64,000 bases of DNA from Cupriavidus consociatus (GCF_017814975.1 NZ_JAGIQA010000010.1:124001-188000), one strand, 5' to 3'; counted from the first letter of the stretch, positions 52,532 to 61,952 are shown. A program made the numbers and translations. The notes: generated from the letters alone by a model not told the origin.

Positions 52532-54802
52532 ATGAAATTCCGCTTCCCCGTCATCATCATTGACGAAGACTTCCGCTCCGAGAACATCTCAGGCTCGGGC
52601 ATCCGCGCGCTGGCCGAGGCGATCGAGAAAGAGGGCATGGAGGTCATGGGGCTGACCAGCTACGGCGACCTGACGTCATTCGCGCAGCAGGCCAGCCGCG
52701 CCTCGACCTTTATCGTGTCGATCGACGACGATGAGTTCGTGCGCGACGACGACCAGCCCGAAGCCGCCGCGATCGAAAAGCTGCGCGCCTTCGTTACCGA
52801 AGTGCGCCGCCGCAACTCTGACCTGCCGATCTTCCTCTACGGCGAAACCCGCACCTCGCGCCATATCCCCAACGATATCCTGCGCGAGCTGCACGGCTTC
52901 ATCCATATGTTCGAGGACACGCCAGAGTTCGTCGCGCGCCATATCATCCGCGAGGCCAAGGTCTACCTGGACACGCTGGCGCCGCCCTTCTTCAAGGCGC
53001 TGATCGACTACGCGCAGGACAGCTCGTATTCGTGGCACTGCCCGGGCCACTCGGGCGGCGTGGCGTTCCTGAAAAGCCCGGTTGGCCAGGTGTTCCACCA
53101 GTTCTTCGGCGAGAACATGCTGCGCGCCGACGTCTGCAATGCGGTGGACGAACTCGGCCAGCTGCTCGACCACACCGGTCCGGTGGCCGCGTCGGAGCGC
53201 AATGCCGCGCGCATTTTCAACTCGGACCACATGTTCTTCGTCACCAACGGCACCTCGACGTCGAACAAGATGGTGTGGCACGCCAACGTGGCCCCGGGCG
53301 ATATCGTGGTGGTGGACCGCAACTGCCACAAGTCGATCCTGCACGCGATCATGATGACGGGCGCGATTCCCGTGTTCCTGATGCCGACGCGCAACCACTA
53401 CGGCATCATCGGCCCGATCCCCAAGAGCGAGTTCGATCCCGAGACCATCCGCCGCAAGATCGCCAACCACCCGTTCGCCAGCAAGGCCAAGAACCAGAAG
53501 CCGCGCATCCTGACGATCACGCAAGGCACCTATGACGGCGTGCTGTACAACGCCGAGCAGATCAAGGAAATGCTGGCGGCCGAGATCGATACGCTGCATT
53601 TCGATGAAGCGTGGCTGCCGCACGCAGCGTTCCACGACTTCTATCGCAACATGCACGCGATCGGTAAGGACCGCCCGCGCAGCAAGGACGCGCTGGTGTT
53701 CGCCACGCAGTCCACGCACAAGCTGCTGGCCGGCCTGTCGCAGGCCTCGCAGATCCTGGTGCAGGATTCCGAGACGCGCAAGCTGGACCGCTACCGGTTC
53801 AACGAGGCGTACCTGATGCACACCTCGACCAGCCCGCAGTACTCGATCATCGCCTCGTGCGATGTGGCCGCGGCGATGATGGAAGCCCCGGGCGGCACCG
53901 CGCTGGTGGAAGAGAGCATCCAGGAGGCCATGGACTTCCGGCGCGCCATGCGCAAGGTGGAGGGCGAGTACGACGCCGGCCAAAACGGCGACTGGTGGTT
54001 CAAGGTCTGGGGTCCGGAGGCGCTGATCGAAGATGGCATCGGCGATCGCGAAGAGTGGATGCTGAAGGCCAACGAGCGCTGGCACGGCTTTGGCGACCTG
54101 GCCGACGGCTTCAACCTGCTCGACCCGATCAAGGCCACCATCATCACCCCGGGCCTGGACGTGGATGGCGAGTTCAGCGAGCGCGGCATTCCGGCGGCGA
54201 TTGTCACCAAGTACCTGGCCGAGCACGGCATCATCATCGAGAAGACGGGCCTGTACTCCTTCTTCATCATGTTCACCATCGGCATCACCAAGGGCCGCTG
54301 GAACTCGCTGGTGACCGAGCTGCAGCAGTTCAAGGACGACTACGACCAGAACCAGCCGCTGTGGCGCGTGCTGCCAGAGTTCGTCGGCAAGTATCCGCAG
54401 TACGAGCGCATGGGCCTGCGTGACCTGTGCGATGCCATCCACAGCGTGTACAAGGCCAACGACGTGGCGCGGGTGACCACCGAGATGTACCTGTCGGACA
54501 TGGAGCCGGCGATGAAGCCGTCGGATGCGTGGGCCATGATGGCGCACCGCGAGATCGAGCGCGTGCCGGTCGACGACCTCGAAGGCCGCGTCACTGCCAT
54601 CTTGCTGACGCCGTACCCGCCGGGCATCCCGCTGCTGATCCCGGGCGAGCGCTTTAACCGCACCATCGTGCAGTACCTGAAGTTTGCACGAGAGTTCAAC
54701 AAGCTGTTCCCGGGCTTCGAGACCGATATCCACGGGCTGGTGGAGGACGAGGTGGACGGCAAGACAGCTTATTTCGTCGACTGCGTGAAGCAGTTAGCCT
54801 GA
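52532..54802 (+). CDS. Ornithine/lysine/arginine decarboxylase
   Basis: A 756-residue fold-type I PLP decarboxylase of the large Orn/Lys/Arg group. An N-terminal receiver-like wing domain (residues ~1-130) is followed by the catalytic domain with SYSWHCPGHSGGVAF near 165, FVTNGTSTSNKMVWH near 235, DEAWLPHAAFHDFY near 355 and the PLP lysine in STHKLLAGLSQASQIL near 395, then the C-terminal domain. Whether the substrate is ornithine, lysine or arginine cannot be settled here. It follows dcd and a structured leader. The ATG at 52532 is preferred over one at 52454 that lies inside the leader hairpin. Confidence 0.92.
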   Translation: MKFRFPVIIIDEDFRSENISGSGIRALAEAIEKEGMEVMGLTSYGDLTSFAQQASRASTFIVSIDDDEFVRDDDQPEAAAIEKLRAFVTEVRRRNSDLPIFLYGETRTSRHIPNDILRELHGFIHMFEDTPEFVARHIIREAKVYLDTLAPPFFKALIDYAQDSSYSWHCPGHSGGVAFLKSPVGQVFHQFFGENMLRADVCNAVDELGQLLDHTGPVAASERNAARIFNSDHMFFVTNGTSTSNKMVWHANVAPGDIVVVDRNCHKSILHAIMMTGAIPVFLMPTRNHYGIIGPIPKSEFDPETIRRKIANHPFASKAKNQKPRILTITQGTYDGVLYNAEQIKEMLAAEIDTLHFDEAWLPHAAFHDFYRNMHAIGKDRPRSKDALVFATQSTHKLLAGLSQASQILVQDSETRKLDRYRFNEAYLMHTSTSPQYSIIASCDVAAAMMEAPGGTALVEESIQEAMDFRRAMRKVEGEYDAGQNGDWWFKVWGPEALIEDGIGDREEWMLKANERWHGFGDLADGFNLLDPIKATIITPGLDVDGEFSERGIPAAIVTKYLAEHGIIIEKTGLYSFFIMFTIGITKGRWNSLVTELQQFKDDYDQNQPLWRVLPEFVGKYPQYERMGLRDLCDAIHSVYKANDVARVTTEMYLSDMEPAMKPSDAWAMMAHREIERVPVDDLEGRVTAILLTPYPPGIPLLIPGERFNRTIVQYLKFAREFNKLFPGFETDIHGLVEDEVDGKTAYFVDCVKQLA

Positions 54803-54830
54803 ACCTGCCAGCGAATCCGGCACCGGAAGG

Positions 54831-54855
54831 AGCCCCGCCCATGCGGGGCTTTTTC
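54831..54855 (+). terminator. Intrinsic terminator
   Basis: AGCCCCGC-ccat-GCGGGGCTTTTTC follows the decarboxylase stop by about 30 bases and ends that transcript just before the leftward toxin gene. Confidence 0.9.
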
Positions 54856-54858
54856 TTG

Positions 54859-55275
54859 CTAGCTGAACGGATTCAGCAACTCCACCCCCGTCCCGCTGAA
54901 ATCCTCCACATTCCGGGTGACTATCGTCAGGTCGTGGATCAGCGCCGTCGCGGCAATGAACTTGTCCAGCGCATGCTCCGGACGCGGCACGCGCAGCCGT
55001 CCCCATATCTGGGCGACGTCCGCGTCGACTGGCAACACATGCCGGCTGAAATCCTGCAGCACGGCCGTCAGCCATTGCTCTAGTGCCTCGGCCTGCGCCG
55101 TGTCGCCGCGATGGCGGATCAGCGCAATGCCGCGCCGCAACTCCCCCACGGCCAGCGCGGACAGGTAGAGCGTCGAACCATCGCGCGCCGCCTGCCGGAA
55201 GAACGCGCGCACGCCGGGATTGGCGCGTTCGCGCTTGCGTGCCTCGCTGATGACATTGGTATCAATCAAATACAC
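54859..55275 (-). CDS. PIN-domain ribonuclease toxin (FitB/VapC-like)
   Basis: A 138-residue PIN-domain endoribonuclease toxin. The acidic metal site is seen in YLIDTNVISEARK (first Asp) at the N-terminus, ELRRGIALI (Glu) near residue 48, DKFIAATALIHDLTIVTRN (second and third Asp region) near 105. The start is a GTG at 55275 with a GAGG ribosome binding site; it overlaps the antitoxin stop by 14 bases, typical of toxin-antitoxin pairs. It is more like FitB than classical VapC in sequence order. The catalytic residues appear intact, so it is probably functional. Confidence 0.88.
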   Translation of the reverse strand: MYLIDTNVISEARKRERANPGVRAFFRQAARDGSTLYLSALAVGELRRGIALIRHRGDTAQAEALEQWLTAVLQDFSRHVLPVDADVAQIWGRLRVPRPEHALDKFIAATALIHDLTIVTRNVEDFSGTGVELLNPFS

Positions 55276-55498
55276 GCGGCGCCTCGCCAGAATCCTGACC
55301 GCGTTGAAAATCGGCATCCTCGCCGACGTCCGGCATGCTGGCCAGCGCTTCGGCAAAGCTGCGTCGTCGCGTGCCACCCAGTGCCAGCGCCAGGATGGCC
55401 CTGTGCTCGGCTTCGGCGCTGCGGCCATTTGCAGCGGCCTGCTCGCGCAGGCGCTGGACCAGGGATTCATCGATGCCACGAACGAGCAGGGTTGCCAT
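55262..55498 (-). CDS. Ribbon-helix-helix antitoxin (FitA-like)
   Basis: A 78-residue antitoxin. The N-terminal MATLLVRGIDESLVQRLREQAAANGRS is an Arc/MetJ-type ribbon-helix-helix of the FitA kind, followed by AEAEHRAILALAL and an acidic C-terminal tail that should fill the toxin active site. The ATG at 55498 was chosen because it starts the DNA-binding strand; upstream in-frame residues are not coding-like. It should repress its own promoter, where a palindrome is visible. Confidence 0.87.
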   Translation of the reverse strand: MATLLVRGIDESLVQRLREQAAANGRSAEAEHRAILALALGGTRRRSFAEALASMPDVGEDADFQRGQDSGEAPRVFD

Positions 55499-55510
55499 CT
55501 TGCGCTCCTC

Positions 55511-55543
55511 ATTATCGGATGGCCGGATGCTAGCATTGATAGC
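55511..55543 (-). promoter_or_regulatory. Candidate promoter/operator of the toxin-antitoxin pair
   Basis: Leftward, GATAAT (55511-55516) is a possible -10 only about a dozen bases before the antitoxin ATG. Upstream lie ATGCTAGCAT (55527-55536, perfect 10-base palindrome) and GCTATCA (55537-55543). GCTATCA matches seven of eight bases of the TGCTATCA half-site I recall for Neisseria FitA. Together they would overlap the -35 region, suiting autorepression. Confidence 0.45.
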
Positions 55544-55779
55544 GTCGTGCCGCTCAGGTATATGTCCGGATGCGTGCAACTTGTGGCGAGGTCTTGCGGC
55601 AGGAGGGAAGGGCAGTGGCGTGACGGGATGCATGGCGCGGCTCCGTGAGTTGGCGGGAACAGGCGCCCAGTGTGCGCTGCGCCCGAATGCCGGTCGATGA
55701 GGCGATTCGCATTTCCCGCACCACGCCGCTGGCTAGCGCATCGCTTGCGCCACCTGTGAAGCGCAGCGGCGGCGCAATG
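55544..55779. other. Intergenic stretch without visible features
   Basis: Between the antitoxin promoter and the TRAP operon terminator. No supported gene or structure seen. Confidence 0.5.
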
Positions 55780-55805
55780 AAAAAGCCCCGCATCACTGCG
55801 GGGCT
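55780..55805 (-). terminator. Intrinsic terminator of the TRAP operon
   Basis: Leftward, AGCCCCGC-agtgat-GCGGGGCTTTTT follows the dctM stop by about 30 bases. Confidence 0.88.
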
Positions 55806-55835
55806 CGTGGGCGCTGCGGCAGGTAACCGCGACGC

Positions 55836-57572
55836 TCAGTTCTTCTTCTCGAACTCGAACTGCGGCGCGGCCGGCTCGCCCTGCTCGGCAGCGCCAGGCA
55901 GTTCGAGCGTACCGGGCGCGGAGGCGGCGCCGGGGCCCGGGACTGTGGGCTTTTCCGCCTCCCCGCCAAGCGGGATGCTGACCTCCGCCGAGCCGCTGTG
56001 CTTGAGCGTCCCCTTGTCCAGCAGCCCCGTCACCATGCCCGGCCAGAACATCACCGCGACCACCATCACCATCTGCAGGCCGACCCAGGGCAGCGCACCC
56101 CAGTAGATATCGGAGCTCTTCACTTCCTTCGGCGCGATGCCGCGCAGGTAGAACAGCGCGAAGCCGAACGGCGGGTGCATGAACGAGGTCTGCATGTTCA
56201 CGCACAGCATCACGCCGAACCACACCAGCGCGGCCGTCGCCGCGGCTTCCGGGTTGCCGCCCATCGAATCGGCCACCACCGGCGCCAGCACCTTGACCGC
56301 CACGGGCGCCAGCATCGGCACCACGATGAAGGCGATCTCGAAGAAGTCCAGGAAGAAGGCCAGGAAGAAGATGAACAGGTTCACCACGATCAGGAAGCCG
56401 ATCCAGCCGCCCGGCAGCGAGGTGAACAGGTGCTCGACCCAGGCGCCGCCGTCCACGCCCTGGAACACCACCGAGAAGCAGGTGGAGCCGATCAGGATGA
56501 ACACCACCATCGCGGTGATGCGCGCGGTGGACTGGTAGGCATCGACGATCAGCAGGCGCAGCTCGGTCATCTGGCCGGCGCGGATCAGCAGCCAGAGGAT
56601 GACCAGGTACACCACGGCCAGCGGAATGCGGAACGCGTGCGAGCCGAAGGCGAAGACGCCCACTGCGGCCGCCACCAGCGTAGCGACGATGCCGACACGG
56701 TAGACCTGGCGGTCGATCCTGGTGAAGGCCTTGTCGCGGATCACCGCCAGCACCAGCGCGCCGACCGCGCCCATGGCGCCCGATTCCGTCGGCGTGGCGA
56801 TGCCCAGCATGATCGTGCCCAGCACGAGGAAGATCAGCACCGCGCACGGGATGATGCCGCGCAGGCATTTGCGCCACAGCGCCAAGCCGCGCAGCGTGCG
56901 CGCCTCGGCCGGCACCGGCGGCAGCCAGTCAGGTTTGAGGCGGGTCAGCACAAAGGTGTACAGCGCGAAGAATCCGATCTGCAACACAGAGGGACCCCAC
57001 GCACCCAGGTACATGCTGCCCACGTCGGCGCTGCCCATCGGCGTCTTGAGCTGGTCGGCCAGCACCACCAGCACCAGCGACGGCGGCACCAGCTGCGTGA
57101 TGGTGCCCGAGGCGGCCAGCACGCCGGTGGCGTACTTCATGTTGTAGCGGTAGCGCATCATCACCGGCAGCGAGATCATCGCCATGGCGATCACCTGCGC
57201 GGCCACCGTGCCGGTGATCGCGCCCAGGATAAAGCCGACGATGATCACCGAGTAGCCCAGGCCGCCGCGCACCGGGCCGAACAGCTGGCCCATCGAGTCC
57301 AGCATGTCCTCGGCCAGCCCGCACTTCTCGAGGATGGCGCCCATGAAGGTGAAGAACGGGATCGCCAGCAGCAGCTCATTGCCCAGCACGCTGCCGAACA
57401 CGCGGCTAGGCACGGCCTGCAGGAAACTGAGCGGGAAGTAGCCCCATTCGATCGCCAGGAAGCCGAAGGCCAGGCCCACCGCCGACAGGGAAAATGCGAC
57501 CGGGAACCCGATCAGCATGAATAGCACCAGGCCGCCGAACATCATCGGCGGCATATATTCCAACGGAATCAT
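55836..57572 (-). CDS. TRAP transporter large permease (DctM-like), extended
   Basis: A 578-residue integral membrane protein of the TRAP large-subunit family. The family start MIPLEYMPPMMFGGLVLFMLIGFPVAFSL (read in parts) and FFTFMGAILEKCGLAEDMLDSMG, ITGTVAAQVIAMAMI and TITQLVPPSLVLVVLADQL are typical. It is longer than the usual ~430 residues: an extra helical insert (~residues 270-360, with IRDKAFTRIDRQVYRVGIVATLV) and a Pro/Gly/Glu-rich ~50-residue tail. It overlaps dctQ by four bases. Substrate unknown. No periplasmic receptor gene is next to it. Confidence 0.9.
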   Translation of the reverse strand: MIPLEYMPPMMFGGLVLFMLIGFPVAFSLSAVGLAFGFLAIEWGYFPLSFLQAVPSRVFGSVLGNELLLAIPFFTFMGAILEKCGLAEDMLDSMGQLFGPVRGGLGYSVIIVGFILGAITGTVAAQVIAMAMISLPVMMRYRYNMKYATGVLAASGTITQLVPPSLVLVVLADQLKTPMGSADVGSMYLGAWGPSVLQIGFFALYTFVLTRLKPDWLPPVPAEARTLRGLALWRKCLRGIIPCAVLIFLVLGTIMLGIATPTESGAMGAVGALVLAVIRDKAFTRIDRQVYRVGIVATLVAAAVGVFAFGSHAFRIPLAVVYLVILWLLIRAGQMTELRLLIVDAYQSTARITAMVVFILIGSTCFSVVFQGVDGGAWVEHLFTSLPGGWIGFLIVVNLFIFFLAFFLDFFEIAFIVVPMLAPVAVKVLAPVVADSMGGNPEAAATAALVWFGVMLCVNMQTSFMHPPFGFALFYLRGIAPKEVKSSDIYWGALPWVGLQMVMVVAVMFWPGMVTGLLDKGTLKHSGSAEVSIPLGGEAEKPTVPGPGAASAPGTLELPGAAEQGEPAAPQFEFEKKN

Positions 57573-58111
57573 TGAACCGGCCTCTCGTACTTGGATTCGA
57601 TGCGCACCAGGCCCTTGAGGGCGGCGAAGCGCTTGATCAGTTCGGACACACCCTGCAGCGTCAGCAGGGCGAAGCCGATGGGCACCACCAGCTTGATCGG
57701 GTAACGCGGCAGGCCGCCGGAGTTGCCCGATTGCTCGAGGATGCGCCACGAGGGCAGGAACAGCGATTCCCACGACAGCCACGTGAACAGGATGCACGAC
57801 GGCAGCAGGAACACCACGATGCCGAAGATGTCGATCCAGTGCTGCGCGCGTTCCGACACGTTGCCGTAGATCAGGTCTACGCGCACGTGTTCATTGCGCT
57901 GGAAGGTGTAGGAGGCGCCGAACATCACGGCAATGGCAAACATGTACCACTGCAGTTCGAGTGGCCAGTTATCGCTCAAGTTGAAGCCGTAGCGCAGTAG
58001 GGCGTTGCCTGCGCTGATCAGGCACGACAGCAGGATCATGATGTTTGCAAGCCTGCCCGTGTGCTGATTCAACCTGTCGATCTGTCGTGACAGACCAAGC
58101 AAGTAATACAT
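57569..58111 (-). CDS. TRAP transporter small permease (DctQ-like)
   Basis: A 180-residue membrane protein with four predicted helices, including NIMILLSCLISAGNALLRYGF, LELQWYMFAIAVMFGASYTF, DIFGIVVFLLPSCILFTWLSW and KLVVPIGFALLTLQGVSELIK. The QRNEHVRVDLIYGNVS segment is typical of DctQ proteins. It pairs with the large permease, whose start overlaps its stop. A receptor (DctP or TAXI type) must be encoded elsewhere. A terminator separates it from argH. Confidence 0.88.
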   Translation of the reverse strand: MYYLLGLSRQIDRLNQHTGRLANIMILLSCLISAGNALLRYGFNLSDNWPLELQWYMFAIAVMFGASYTFQRNEHVRVDLIYGNVSERAQHWIDIFGIVVFLLPSCILFTWLSWESLFLPSWRILEQSGNSGGLPRYPIKLVVPIGFALLTLQGVSELIKRFAALKGLVRIESKYERPVQ

Positions 58112-58225
58112 GGGTTGTCTCCCCGGTTTTTGCGGCGCCTAGTTTATCTGTAACAAAAAGTGGCGGCGCTAGGGGCTACTACCTACGGACGATGGCGAGA
58201 TTGCGCCAAAGCGGATAGCGCCAAT

Positions 58226-58263
58226 GAAAAAAGCCACCAGGCTCGCGCCACGGTGGCTTTTTC
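58226..58263. terminator. Intrinsic terminator after argH
   Basis: AAAAAAGCCACC-aggctcgcgccac-GGTGGCTTTTTC lies between argH and the TRAP genes. Leftward it would end the argH transcript; A- and T-runs make it usable both ways. Confidence 0.85.
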
Positions 58264-58307
58264 TTGCGTAAAACTTACACGAAACTTACAGCGCGTTGTC
58301 CGGCTTC

Positions 58308-59720
58308 TTACAGCGCAGCGCGGGCCGCCGCAATGGCAGCTCGCACCTGGTCCGGCGCGGTGCCGCCGATATGGTCGCGCGCGGCGACCGAGCCTTCCAG
58401 CGTCAGCACGGCATGCACATCGTCGCCGATCAGCGCGGCCTTGTCGCCCAGGCCGGACACGTCGCGCAGCTCTGCCACGGTCAGGTCGGCCAGGTCACAC
58501 TGGCGGCTGTCGCAGGCACGGACAGCGTGGGCCACGGCTTCGTGGGCATCGCGGAAGGGCAGGCCCTTCTTGACCAGGTAGTCGGCCAGGTCGGTGGCGG
58601 TGGCGTAGCCCTGCAGCGCGGCCGCGCGCATCGCTTCGGGCTTGACGGTGATGCCCGGCACCATGTCGGCGAAGATGCGCAGCGTGTCCACGACGGTGTC
58701 GACCGTGTCGAACAGCGGCTCCTTGTCTTCCTGGTTGTCCTTGTTGTACGCCAGCGGCTGGCCCTTCATCAGCGTCAGCAGGCCAATCAGGTGGCCATTG
58801 ACGCGGCCCGTCTTGCCGCGCGCCAGTTCGGGCACGTCGGGGTTCTTCTTCTGCGGCATGATCGAGCTGCCGGTGCAGAAGCGGTCGGCGATGTCGATAA
58901 AGCCCACGCGCGGGCTCATCCACAGCACCAGCTCTTCCGAGAAGCGCGACACGTGCGTCATGACGAGCGCGGCGGCGGCGCAGAATTCGATGGCGAAGTC
59001 GCGGTCCGACACGGCGTCCAGCGAATTGCGGCAGACGCCATCGAAGCCCAGTTGCTGCGCCACGAACTCGCGGTCGATCGGATAGCTGGTGCCGGCCAGC
59101 GCGGCGGCGCCCAGCGGCAGGCGATTGACGCGCTTGCGGCAGTCGGCCATGCGCTCGGCATCGCGGGTGAACATTTCCACGTAGGCCAGCAGGTGGTGGC
59201 CGAAGGTGACCGGCTGCGCGACCTGCAGGTGGGTGAAGCCCGGCAGGATGGTGTCGGCGTTCTGGTCGGCCAGGTCGAGCAGCGCGGTGCGCAGCGCGCC
59301 AAGCAGGGCGATGATGCTGTCGATCTCGCTGCGCAGCCACAGGCGGATGTCGGTCGCGACCTGGTCATTGCGCGAGCGGCCGGTGTGCAGGCGCTTGCCG
59401 GCATCACCGACCAGCGCGGTCAGGCGCGCCTCGATATTCAGGTGGACGTCTTCCAGGTCCAGCTTCCATTCGAAATTGCCGGCCTCGATCTCGCCCTTGA
59501 TCTGGGCCATGCCGCGCTCGATCTCGGCGCGGTCGGCCTCGGCAATGATGCCCTGCCTGGCCAGCATGGCCGCGTGGGCCAGCGAACCCTGGATGTCGAA
59601 CAGGGCCAGGCGCTTGTCGAAGAACACCGAGGCGGTGTAGCGCTTCACCAGGTCGGACATCGGTTCGGAGAAGCGGGCGGACCAGGCTTCGCCTTTCTTG
59701 GCAAGTTGGGAGGTGGACAT
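58308..59720 (-). CDS. argH: Argininosuccinate lyase
   Basis: A 470-residue fumarase/aspartase-superfamily lyase, splitting argininosuccinate into arginine and fumarate. The superfamily signature [16 protein letters not shown] lies near residue 280, with [23 protein letters not shown] near 110 and [20 protein letters not shown] near 160. The ATG at 59720 ([13 protein letters not shown]) is chosen since upstream in-frame sequence lies beyond a good promoter -10. It stands alone between terminators. Confidence 0.96.
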   Translation of the reverse strand: MSTSQLAKKGEAWSARFSEPMSDLVKRYTASVFFDKRLALFDIQGSLAHAAMLARQGIIAEADRAEIERGMAQIKGEIEAGNFEWKLDLEDVHLNIEARLTALVGDAGKRLHTGRSRNDQVATDIRLWLRSEIDSIIALLGALRTALLDLADQNADTILPGFTHLQVAQPVTFGHHLLAYVEMFTRDAERMADCRKRVNRLPLGAAALAGTSYPIDREFVAQQLGFDGVCRNSLDAVSDRDFAIEFCAAAALVMTHVSRFSEELVLWMSPRVGFIDIADRFCTGSSIMPQKKNPDVPELARGKTGRVNGHLIGLLTLMKGQPLAYNKDNQEDKEPLFDTVDTVVDTLRIFADMVPGITVKPEAMRAAALQGYATATDLADYLVKKGLPFRDAHEAVAHAVRACDSRQCDLADLTVAELRDVSGLGDKAALIGDDVHAVLTLEGSVAARDHIGGTAPDQVRAAIAAARAAL

Positions 59721-59808
59721 GGACGTCGGCTGCAGTGGCTCGCCGCGGGCGGCCGGCGCAAATGAGCGGCGGCGGGTGCTGGCGAATTGGAGATTTGGGA
59801 AAAGGGCG

Positions 59809-59814
59809 ATTATA
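59809..59814 (-). promoter_or_regulatory. Probable argH promoter -10
   Basis: TATAAT on the reverse strand, perfect consensus in very GC-rich surroundings, about 90 bases before the argH ATG. A good -35 hexamer is not visible at 17 bases. Confidence 0.55.
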
Positions 59815-59853
59815 TCGTCCGTCGGGGGCATGGCGGAGCCGGCCGGGCGCCCG

Positions 59854-60600
59854 TTACAGCGGGTTGTGGAGCACAGGCCCCTTGAAGACCACCGGGCCGC
59901 TCGGTCCGTCGGCATTGGGCGAGCCGCCGGTCGGCTCGATGCTGACCGCCAGGGCCGGCACCGCGGCGGGAGGCTCGGCCATCGCCAGGCGGGCCTGCGG
60001 CGCCCGTCCGATCACGCCGAGCGAGCGCGGCTTGCCGTCGGCCAGCAGGGCCCACAGCTGCAGCACCTGTCGCTCATTCAGCTTCAGGTGATCAAGGCGC
60101 CGCACGATCAGGCTGCGTGCGCTCGCGTCCCAGGACACCAGCATGGCGGGCTGCGCGCGGTCGTCGTTGAGCACGGCGATGACCGCAGCCGGTGCGGCTT
60201 CGCGTTGCTGTCCTATCTGCATGCCGATTCCGATCGACAGCACCGTCACCACGGCCATTGCCGCCGCCGCGCCGCGCCAGAATACCGGCGTCGACCACAG
60301 ACGCTGCCACCAGCCGGCTGCCGGTTGTTCGGCGGGCCTGGCAGGCTTGTTGGCCTCGACGGGCGGCTTCCAGCCGAGCCGGGCTTCGATGCCGCACCAG
60401 ACCTTGTCGACCGGTTCCGCCGTCGCCTGCAGCTCTGAAACGCCGGCCAGCCGGTCCTGCCAGCACAGGATGGCGGCGTGCACCGCCGGCTCTTCGCGCG
60501 CGAGGTGTTCCATGCGCCGGCGCGCGCCACCGCGCAGCACGCCCAGCGCGTACTGGGCGGCAAGGCGGTCGAGCAGCTCGGGGTGGGCGGCCAGCTTCAT
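59854..60600 (-). CDS. Anti-sigma factor (RskA-like)
   Basis: A 248-residue membrane protein. The N-terminal ~75 residues form an anti-sigma zinc-less domain typical of RskA-type proteins ([28 protein letters not shown]), a single helix ([20 protein letters not shown]) lies near residue 120, and the periplasmic part has the conserved [17 protein letters not shown] and [18 protein letters not shown]. It should hold the ECF sigma factor at the membrane. It overlaps the sigma gene by four bases (ATGA), translational coupling that keeps the pair in balance. Confidence 0.88.
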   Translation of the reverse strand: MKLAAHPELLDRLAAQYALGVLRGGARRRMEHLAREEPAVHAAILCWQDRLAGVSELQATAEPVDKVWCGIEARLGWKPPVEANKPARPAEQPAAGWWQRLWSTPVFWRGAAAAMAVVTVLSIGIGMQIGQQREAAPAAVIAVLNDDRAQPAMLVSWDASARSLIVRRLDHLKLNERQVLQLWALLADGKPRSLGVIGRAPQARLAMAEPPAAVPALAVSIEPTGGSPNADGPSGPVVFKGPVLHNPL

Positions 60601-61214
60601 GTCGCCGCCTCCATGCAGTGGCGCAGCCGTTCCAGGCCGCGGCGCACCCAGGACTTGACCGTGCCCAGCGGCACGCGTAGCCGCGCCGCCAGTTCGGCAT
60701 GGCTCAGGTCGTGCAGGTACGCCAGCACGATGGCCTGCCGCTGCGGCTGCTCCAGCCGTTGCAGGCAGCGGTTCAGCGCGCGCGCCTGCTGGCTGGCATC
60801 GGCCAGTTCGGCGGGCCCGGCGGCGGCGTCGGCCAGCCACTCGCCCAGGTCTTCTTCCAGCTCGACGGTCTGCGCCACGCGCGCGGCGGCGGCGCGGCGC
60901 AGGCAGTCGAGCGCCCGGTTGCGCACGATCGCGGTCATCCAGGTCATCGGCGCGGCCAGGTGCGGCCGGTAGTCGCCGGCGTGGTGCCAGATGCTGACAA
61001 AGCTTTCCTGCACGACGTCCTCCGCCCAATCGCGCCTGCCGGTGATACGCAGGGCGAGGCCAAACAGTTTCGTTGCGGTGAGGTCATAGAGGCCGCGCAG
61101 GGCCTGGCGGTCGCCCACGGCCACGGCCTGCAGCAGTGCCTCCAGCCGATCGGGACTGGCAGGCGCGGCATAGGACGGCTGGGAAGCGGACGGCACCGGG
61201 ACGGGTCCTCGCAA
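60597..61214 (-). CDS. ECF-type RNA polymerase sigma factor
   Basis: A 205-residue extracytoplasmic-function sigma factor. Region 2 is visible as LYDLTATKLFGLALRITGRRDWAEDVVQESFVSIWHHA (seen in parts: WAEDVVQESFVSIW) near residue 65, region 4 as LSHAELAARLRVPLGTVKSWVRRGLERLR near 170. It resembles SigK-like ECFs paired with RskA anti-sigmas. The target promoters are unknown; the divergent ferritin-like gene 126 bases away is a natural candidate. Confidence 0.93.
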   Translation of the reverse strand: MRGPVPVPSASQPSYAAPASPDRLEALLQAVAVGDRQALRGLYDLTATKLFGLALRITGRRDWAEDVVQESFVSIWHHAGDYRPHLAAPMTWMTAIVRNRALDCLRRAAAARVAQTVELEEDLGEWLADAAAGPAELADASQQARALNRCLQRLEQPQRQAIVLAYLHDLSHAELAARLRVPLGTVKSWVRRGLERLRHCMEAAT

Positions 61215-61340
61215 GGGAGCTTTGCCGGATTATAGGTAGCGCCGCATCCAAACGCGCGGCGCGTGCGTAGAAGTGACAGGCGCAAGCCCGGCACCCCGGC
61301 CAACGGGGCGCCACGTTGTCATCCCTCACAGGAGAACACC

Positions 61341-61952
61341 ATGGACCGCATGTCACAGACACCCGCGCACGAGGCGGGAACCATCGTCACGCTGCCGGAT
61401 GCCCGCCGGCGGGGCTTGCTCAAGGCGCCCGGCCTGTTCGCGCTCGGCTCGCTGGCCGTCATCACGCTCGGGGAGTCGATGCCGGCGTGGGCGCAGACGC
61501 AGTCGGGCAGCACCCGGGACGACATCAATATCCTGAACACCGCGCTGGGGCTGGAATACCAGGCCATCGCCGCCTACCAGGTCGGCGCCGAAAGCGGGCT
61601 GCTGCAGAAGCCGGTGCTGGCCACCGCGGTGAAGTTCCAGGACCACCACAAGGCCCATGCGCAGGTGCTGGCCGGGACGGTGTCGAAGCTGGGTGGAACG
61701 CCGGTGGTGGCGAAGAAAGCGTCGGAATACAAGTTCCCGACCGAGAGCCTGAAGAACCAGGCCGATGTGCTGCGCTTCGCCGCCGGGCTGGAGAAGGGCG
61801 CGACCGCCGCCTACCTTGGGGTGCTGCCCAACTTCCACAATCGCGAGCTGACCCGGGCCGCCGGCAGCATCCTCGGGGACGAGGCAATGCACTGGGCCGT
61901 CCTGCTGCATGCCCTGGGCGAGGACCCGGTGCCGGGGGCGTTTGTGGGCTGA
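61341..61952 (+). CDS. Exported ferritin-like domain protein
   Basis: A 203-residue protein with an N-terminal export signal (ARRRGLLKAPGLFALGSLAVITLG) of Tat-like character, ending near MPAWAQT, then a four-helix ferritin-like domain (Ferritin_2 type). Possible metal ligands are in LGLEYQAIAAYQ near residue 75, KFQDHHKAHAQVLA near 100, GLEKGATAAYLG near 155 and LGDEAMHWAVLL near 182. A strong AGGAG ribosome binding site precedes the ATG. It is divergent from the ECF sigma gene and may be under its control. Metal or redox role is inferred from fold. Confidence 0.83.
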   Translation: MDRMSQTPAHEAGTIVTLPDARRRGLLKAPGLFALGSLAVITLGESMPAWAQTQSGSTRDDINILNTALGLEYQAIAAYQVGAESGLLQKPVLATAVKFQDHHKAHAQVLAGTVSKLGGTPVVAKKASEYKFPTESLKNQADVLRFAAGLEKGATAAYLGVLPNFHNRELTRAAGSILGDEAMHWAVLLHALGEDPVPGAFVG

